A DNA stretch of 64,000 nucleotides from Dicyema japonicum. Taxonomy: Eukaryota > Dicyemida > Rhombozoa > Dicyemidae. Each line of letters starts with the position of its first letter. The stretch's first letter is position 1. Below are positions 57,345 to 64,000 of the stretch, one piece after another. Location: contig RDEW01000018.1 of the NCBI GenBank assembly GCA_011109175.1, positions 16,895-80,894 on the forward strand, in the 5' to 3' direction. A program made the position numbers and the translations under genes. The notes below the pieces were generated by a model. It worked only from the letters and a program-made list of their open reading frames with translations. It ran no database searches and was not told the DNA's origin.

Positions 57345-57970
57345 CAATTTTTCTAACAATACATAGTTTTCGTTAATTTCCATATAAATTGTCCTAAAAT
57401 GATTTGTCCTACTTTTTTCTTGTCCTAATTGTACTATTTTGTTTTTAAAGTGTCTTATTATTTCCGCCCTAATGATCACTTATGATAATTTTATTTATTT
57501 ATTAACCTCAGAAAACACAAGAAATTAGACTTAAATAATATTTGTCCATAGGAAAGACTAGCAAAAATCATTGTATTAAGTATTATTTAAACGCCTAAAA
57601 GATTCAACTGTTGACATAGCGTCATCTTCGGAAAGAGGAAATAACATTTCGAAGGCTGAGGCGATCAATTATCTCATACAATATAAGAGATATGATATCT
57701 GATTGCAATCATTGCAAACATTCAAAAAATTGATCTTCTGGCAACAAAGATGTAGTAGAATTCTGACAGTGATTAATAAGATAGGGACCATTAGGGAGCC
57801 CTCTGGCGATTTAGGCTGCTCTAAAAGACACCTGGCTATTTATGAATGAACGAAATGAATGCCAGAAAATATCAGTAGTTGGCAAGTTTTGTTTAATAGA
57901 AAATTTTAAATTCGATATATTAATAAATTAAATAAATATCAAAAGTATTATAAATTAGGCTTATTTATGT
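57345..57970. other. Spacer upstream of USP7
   Basis: Contains a minus-strand LINE-type tail (tttatttattaacctc at 57489-57505). The first exon and promoter of USP7 should lie here but no start codon could be chosen. Confidence 0.4.
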
Positions 57971-57974
57971 GTGA

Positions 57975-60900
57975 TTCCTATCAGGGTTTTGTTTTCTCTT
58001 ATTTAAAGAAAGCCCAAATGTACGGTCGCTTCTCTGCACCTTCGAAAATATTGACTCCATTACTAGTCTAGTAAAGAACCGACAGAGAGCTACTATTTAC
58101 TGTGTTGATTGGAGTTGTGGGATTTCAGTGAAAACCATTAATGATACAAAATATGTGACATTCCATGTGGTATGCGAAGTCGACCAAGAATTTCATACGT
58201 TTCTCTTAAAAATAATTAACAGTAACTGGTCAGTTCGCTCACATGGAACCTTAAGCATTATCAATTACAAGTTACCATACAAACCAATGGGTAAACTGGT
58301 CTAAACATCATAGAATTTGATCATATATTCTGCTCTGCTAACAGAGAGTGGAACAGAATGCAAATAATCCGCTTCAAGGTATGTCTTATAATCACTGTAG
58401 GACTTGGAAAATGGCCGACTCATTGTCCGGTTGGATATAATATCAGATATGCCATATAATTACACAAAATATGTATCTAAAAGGGAGACTGGCTACGCTG
58501 GATTCATTAATGAAGGCTCAACCTGTTATATAAACTCAGTCATTCAGTCTCTCTATTTTATATGTTCCTTCAGAAAGGTATTCCTCTGTTTTACTCAGTC
58601 TGTCTATTCTATGCGAATAGACTCCTCTCTCCCTAAGAGTCGAGTATCGCTGGCCGTTCAACGCTTATTTTACCTGTTGCAATATACTGATGGACCCGTT
58701 AGTACCACAAAACTGACTGAATCATTCGGGTTTACCGCATAATTACTTTTAGCTGGAATGCCAGTGATGCTACTGTCCAACATGACTCTCAAGAGTTTTG
58801 CAGAGTGGTTGCCAATGTCTTTATATCAGTTATTAGACAAAATTGAGGACAATATGAAAGAATTATCTATGGAGAACCATGTGGCGGCGTTATTTGAAGG
58901 GAAAATGCTGGTTTTAGCTATCATAACCGCAGTCATATATAAAGTGTTGTAACGTCGATTACGAGTCCTCTAGAACTGAAAGTTTTTATGACATCCAACT
59001 TAATGTTCGGGGATTTGGGGATAGTTTGTCTATTGTTAATTTCAGTATATGAATCATTTGACGATTATGTGTCAACAACTTTACTGAATGGTAATAATAA
59101 GTACAACGCTGAACAGTGGGGACTACAGGTTGTTGTGGATAATCAGGTTAGGACGCACGAAAAGGGGTCATTTTTGAGTCTTTCCCACCAGTACTCCATA
59201 TTCACCTTCTCAGAGTCATATTTGATCCTTATAGATTTTCCAATGTTAAAGTTAATGATCAGTTTTTCTAATGCTTATTGAAGTTTCAAATTCTATCGCA
59301 CAATCAACTTGGATCCTTACTTACAAAGTCCCAGTCCATCTCCCGCAATATACATACTCCAGTCTGTGGTCGTTCATATTGGAGATCCAAGTTTTGGTCA
59401 CTACATTATTTATGGGAGTCCCCAGTGCAACCATCAGGTACGTTATTTAATAATATAAGTGGCTTAAGGTTGACGATGAAACTGTGTGTTGGTGCGACGA
59501 GGCTGACGCCATTGACGGAAATTTTGGAGTTTAAACGGAGTACCAGATGGAATTCTACTGCTTATATGTTGGTTTATGTTAGGGCTTCAGAGATTGGTTG
59601 ATATATTTCATAATTTTAGATAACGTTGTCTGTTCTGTGGATAAAACTTCTCTTTATGAGCAATCCCTTAATATGTTTGATGAAGAGATGTTATTTTGTA
59701 TTTATTACTGCAGATATGGGAACAATCACGACAGGAATGGAACACTTTCAGTTAAGATTACAACTGAATCTTCTTTCATAGAGAATATAGGTCCTAATCT
59801 GGTTGATGCTACCTTCTCTCACTCGTAGTCTTAATTTTTAATAAAGATTCATGACTATCCCATGCGATGCCACTGTTCAGGACCTGACTTTAACTGTCGC
59901 TCATCTCATGGTATTCTTTTTGTAATGTAGAAATTTGATCCTGACTGTATCCGATTGTGGCCTGTATTCTTGGAATTTCCATTTGTTGACGATTTTAACC
60001 ACTCTATGAGCTGTTCTATGGTGGATCTGCTAACATACAAGGTCAGTCACGTTGGTCTCAATTACTTTGTTGAAATGAGGGATTCCGGTCAGTTTGATAA
60101 ATTCATACCGAGTGGTTTGTTTCGAAATTATTAAAGAAAATCGTTGTATTTTTGTGAAATACTTTGAAGAAGATATCAAATATGCCGGTTTTTTTGTAGT
60201 AAGGGCAGATGACACATTCGGTATTAATGCTAGTAATGATAGGTCAATTGACTGAAAGACTGGCTGTTAAGATTGGACAGTTTGTTGACACTGATCAGTT
60301 AGATTTATACACTTTGGAAGAGATTGTTGGTTCCTATGTGGACTTTTCTACCAAAATGAAGTCATCTCTCACGAATTTACGAAACGGGCAAATCCTAGTA
60401 CTCACTCCAAGGAGAGCCCCCATCAAATTGTACTATCTTGACTATATGGACGGAATTGATGTATAATTTTTTTTTATTCCAAAGATTAGAGCCTCACTAT
60501 TCCCATTTTATGATACTCCAACCCCCCAAGTGCTGAAGTTTTCAATCAAAAAGACAAGTCCCAGCAAAATGATAAGATCTCGAATGTGTGAGCTTTTGGG
60601 AGTTGAGGATGAGAGTCTACAAATCTACTTTCACTCAAAGTATTAAACTATTAATTGCTGTCTGCTAATACTGACAGAGACTGAATTAAGCAAAGTTTTT
60701 AACTTGAACGTTTCTGGGAGAGGACTGCTGTTTTTCAACTACAGAGTAGTCTCTTCGGATGAATTACGACAGACTGTGATGGTTGTGGTCATGTGGAGGA
60801 AAGCAGACTCCAAACAGGTATGGTGGTAATTGTCAACCTTAGTGTACCTTTATGCGTGTGGCTTCTCTGGAAGAGACAGTATCTGATGTCCTCAGAGGCA

Positions 60901-61614
60901 TTATAGAGAGCTCTGATCATTTGAGGGACTCCAAGATAGATAATTTAAGGTCATTTCTTTTGCAATTTCAGATTCGTTGCTCAAAATGGATATATTTGTA
61001 CGGCCATTCGACTGAATGAGAAAATAAAGAATATTCCTCACTCAGATAATTACTATTACTGTGACGAACTTCCTTCCCCTGATGATTTTGACGACAAACA
61101 GAGTTTTCTACTTTCTTGTCTTATCATTTCTAAAGTTAATTTGTTTTTTATGTATAGGAACCTCAAATAAGTCAACATATGCCCACTCAGACTATTCACA
61201 TGGAGGTACTTAAGACGATGATGGTCTGTCTTCTGTGCAATTATAGAAACGAGTTGATTTCTACGTTTTTGGGATCCCTTTTCTTTTCAAAGTGAAATTG
61301 GTTTTATCTATAATTTACTATAGAATGAATCACATGGGACAGTGCGGGAAAACATTTGTAAAATGTTTCCAGATTTTTGTACTAACTACAATGTAATGTT
61401 CGTTATGAGCTGTAGATTAAATTAGGGATGGTCACTGGCATGAAGATGAGGTATTTGCCTGATCTGTATGTATTTGATTCTCATATTGACATGTTTTCGA
61501 GTTTTGTTAATTGTTTAATTTGCAGAAAAGGATGGTTTGAACAAATTGTGGCTTGCTTTAGAATTCTGTGCTTTGCAGACAAAAACACCTGAGGTTGGCA
61601 TTAAATTTTTTTAA
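57975..61614 (+). CDS. USP7: Ubiquitin carboxyl-terminal hydrolase 7, at least 18 exons
   Basis: Cysteine deubiquitinase (HAUSP). N-terminal MATH/TRAF domain: CTFENIDSITSLVKNRQRAT, DWSCGISVKTIN, NWSVRSHGTLSIINYK. Catalytic domain: GYAGFINEGSTCYINSVIQS (Cys box), SLAVQRLFYLLQYTDGPV, WNASDATVQHDSQEFCRVLL, YDIQLNVRGFGD, YESFDDYVSTTLL, FPPVLHIHLLRVIFDPYRFS, SVVVHIGDPSFGHYIIYGSP (His box), WLKVDDETV, STAYMLVYVRAS. C-terminal UBL repeats: DPDCIRLWPVF, QLTERLAVKIG...NGQILVL, tail LWLALEFCALQTKTPE. GT-AG introns: 58199-58222, 58291-58313, 58379-58400, 58578-58598, 58730-58752, 58808-58829, 58911-58932, 59024-59045, 59129-59151, 59262-59283, 59438-59459, 59597-59619, 60221-60242, 60461-60484, 60818-60842, 60950-60971, 61135-61157. 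Joins near 59515, 59830-59930, 60130, 60640 and 61420-61530 are unresolved. Start codon not found; stop TAA at 61612. Confidence 0.93.
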
Positions 61615-61749
61615 TTTATATTTCTTTAACTTTGTTTGATTTGGTGTATGATTTTTTTGTTTATTTTTCTTCAAAACTTTGTTTTATTAATTGTAAATTT
61701 ATTTATCAACATATCGTTAAACAAGTTAATGGTTAACAACTATGGCAGA

Positions 61750-63800
61750 AAAATTATCCAATATCATAAGTTGATCTAGAATCGGCAGAAAAAAAGCAGT
61801 TCTTAAAGTTGTGAGAATACCTCAATGGAGTGAGGGGAATATATGAGTTTTTTGTGCTATCCTGGAAATGGGCACCACCTAAGAAAGTTGGATCACATTT
61901 CATCACTGTAATAAAACAAAAAGAAAATAAGAATAGAAGGGAAAAGCCAGTGGAAAAAATTGAAAAATCAACCTTGCTACTTGCCGGCGACCTGGAGCAA
62001 AACCCAAGGCCGCAACTAACGATTCTACAGCTTAACATCTATGGAATTAGAGGAAAAATTCTCGAACTACGCACTTACCTAAATAAACAAAATGTGGATG
62101 TGGCAGCAATTCAAAAGACCATATCGACGCCTACCTCAACTACTCTTCCTTTACTTGGATACAACTGCATCCGCTTGGATCGGTTTAACCGGAAAGGCTG
62201 AGGTCTCATGTTCATCATTAAGAACGGGTTACTGCATACTGACATCACAGATGACCTCAAATCTTTGACCCAAGATGATGTTGCAGAAATAACAGGTATC
62301 TCGATTCCCACCGTCATTGGAAAAGTTAACATTGCTAATATTTATGTTCCACCTCCCCCATCCTGCATCACCCAGACCTCTCGAAGTTGAACAATCTAAG
62401 GAATCTGATTATCTGTGGAGATTTAAATGCCAAACACCCAACTTGGCTAAAATCACAACGGGCTGACTCCAGAGGGTGGTCCCTACTTGAACAACTCTCG
62501 CCAATGTCGATCCTCAACAATCCGAAGACCCAAACGAGGACGCCTTACAAGGATAATGAAGGTTATACCTCTCCGGACCTTACACTTTGCACCACTAACC
62601 TAACTTCAACCATTTCATGGTCTGTCGACTATGACCTCAACTCCGATCACAACCCAATCATCATCGGAATCAAGAAAGCCATTCCTCCCAGGAAGAAAAC
62701 TACGTCATTCTTCAACTATAAGAACGCAAACTGGAGAGATTATTCAACTTTCACAGACATAATGCTACACACTTCGACACCAATTTATTCAAATCTATTG
62801 ATGGAGCTGTGAAATTCCTAAATAACGTGATCAGAAGAAAACTATTTATCCCAAGATGCTCCTTCAGGCGGTACAACAATAAACTAGATCAAGAAACTAG
62901 AGCCCTCATCAAAGAAAGGAATCAGCTTAAAAGGAATCTTCCACCTTTCCCCGGGAGGAGAAGCCAAATCAAGAGCCTCAACGACGCAGTTGCACAGAGG
63001 TTGAAATCATTTCAAAGGAATGAATGGGAAAGCAGAATCAGAAGTCTTTGCAAACATAAATCTACTCATTACATGTGGAAGACCATTAAAAAGCTCGGAC
63101 CATATACAAAACCAATAACACAGGTCAGCCAAATGTCCAAGAACTAAACAACCCTAATGAAGTTTTATGTCGGAATCAGCCACAAGAAATTCCTGAAAAC
63201 CAGCCATTCCTTTACGTCCACGAAGCCAAAAAGGTCTTCTTCATTATATTGCTTATCACACTCCGATATTTTGAATGAAATCAAAAATACAAAATCTTCC
63301 CTCTCCTGCGGTCCTGATCTGATTTCGGCTATTCTGCTCAAACATCTTGGCCCAATTGGAATAGAAGCGCTCCGGAACATCTTTAACTTTTTCAATAAAC
63401 CATAACCAAATTCCAGACATTTGGAAAAAGTCCAACATACGCCCAATTCTCAAGCCGGGAAGGCCGAAGAACGACCCCTCATCGTACCGACTCATTGCAC
63501 TATTATGCTCATCTCGAAGCTCATGGAAAACTCGTTTTACGCATCATTTACCCCGCCCTTCCCCTTGCACATCTCCAAATGGTTTCAGGAGAGACCGATC
63601 TACATCAACACCCTCACCTCATTGAATCAGTTCATTATTGAAGGCTTTTCTGCAAAACCACATCTAAAATCTGTTTTATGCTGGCTCGACCTGCAAAAGG
63701 CCTTTGATTCTGTATCCAGAAAAATTCTCACTCAAAAAAATTTTAGACTATCCATCAATAATATGGCATTACCTAAATATTTTCTGAATTTGCTATAAAG
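61750..63800 (+). mobile_element. Jockey-like LINE, EN + RT start, with 2A-like motif
   Basis: Plus strand. 61830-62201: lysine-rich leader, 2A-like motif, then TILQLNIYGIRGKILELRTY (APE motif I). 62208-62390: ITDDLKSLTQDDVAEITGIS, VNIANIYVPPPPS. 62387-62812: LIICGDLNAKHPTWLKSQRA, SWSVDYDLNSDHNPIII (GDxN and SDH motifs intact). 62809-63147 linker. 63157-63405: LSCGPDLISAILLKHLG. 63421-63798: VLCWLDLQKAFDSVSRKIL (RT motif A), ending at 63798 before motif B. It is related to the elements at 0.6-2.5 and 31.5-34.0 kb. The frame is broken at least four times and the 3' half is missing. Confidence 0.85.
61968..62012 (+). other. Degenerate 2A-like peptide motif
   Basis: The frame reads STLLLAGDLEQNPRP directly before the endonuclease. 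Ribosome-skipping 2A peptides end D(V/I)ExNPGP after a hydrophobic LL.(A/C)GD lead-in. Here the lead-in is perfect, V is L, and the critical G of NPGP is R, so skipping is unlikely in this copy. 2A-like peptides at this position are known in some LINE families. Confidence 0.6.
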
Positions 63801-64000
63801 TAACCTTATATCTCGGTTCTTTTCCTTGGGGATTTAACATCTCTACTTTACTCCGAGATTTTACTTTTCTATTTTCCTTGGGATTTAACTTCTCTCTATT
63901 TTGTTTCTCTTGAGACAAAACTTAGTGTTGTTAATGTTTTCAAGTGATAAATTTGTCTTATCAACCCGGACAGTATCAACGCCTCGGGTTCTTATGACAT

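Noticed and set aside
1-64000. Ciliate origin because introns are about 25 nt
   Set aside because: Innexin is metazoan, and TAA and TGA terminate genes such as CHMP5 and ALG1 rather than encoding glutamine or another residue.
1-64000. CRISPR arrays, operons or bacterial signals
   Set aside because: No spaced repeats or ribosome-binding-site logic; all recognised genes are eukaryotic and spliced.

Overview
The window is animal nuclear DNA, AT-rich and crowded with transposable elements. Five host genes can be named by protein similarity: RPSA (ribosomal protein uS2), CHMP5 (ESCRT-III), an innexin gap-junction gene, ALG1 (N-glycan mannosyltransferase) and USP7 (deubiquitinase). Nearly all their introns are GT-AG and only 21-27 nt long; removing them restores conserved protein exactly. 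Innexin marks a metazoan, and TAA and TGA act as stops, which argues against a ciliate. Introns this short in an animal fit a dicyemid mesozoan (Dicyema-like); this is inference from intron size, innexin and repeat load, not from a marker search.

Layout: 0.6-6.2 kb holds a Jockey-like LINE remnant, a reverse-transcriptase scrap and a long PHD-RT-restriction-like-endonuclease LINE, all on minus. RPSA lies at 6.4-7.2 kb (minus), followed by LINE pieces to 10.8 kb. CHMP5 (12.8-13.4 kb, minus) has an R4-like LINE 3' end about 55 bp upstream of its start codon. Innexin is at 16.5-17.7 kb (plus). More LINE fragments run from 18 to 27.3 kb. An unidentified two-helix membrane-protein gene lies at 27.4-28.7 kb (minus), then LINE pieces reach 34 kb.

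34.1-40.7 kb is a cluster of DNA transposons: a hAT-like element whose gene carries micro-introns, a Tigger/pogo element with terminal inverted repeats and a LINE nested inside it, and a 1.94-kb integrase-encoding cut-and-paste element (Ginger-like) with 43-bp inverted repeats, a 5-bp target duplication and micro-introns, also with a small LINE nested inside. A LINE with a 13-bp target duplication follows 50 bp later.

41.0-42.6 kb is ALG1 (plus), spread over a dozen exons. 42.9-51.2 kb is retrotransposon again (longest R4-like copy, RLE fragments, another RT element). A 91-codon two-exon gene sits at 51.5 kb. 52-56.5 kb is LINE, including a nearly complete RTE element. USP7 fills 58.0-61.6 kb with at least 17 micro-introns, and a Jockey-like LINE with a degenerate 2A-like motif closes the window.

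The host genes are unrelated housekeeping or signalling functions, each transcribed alone; there is no operon. Several carry one-base frame breaks, often at short homopolymers. These may be assembly errors or decay and cannot be separated here.
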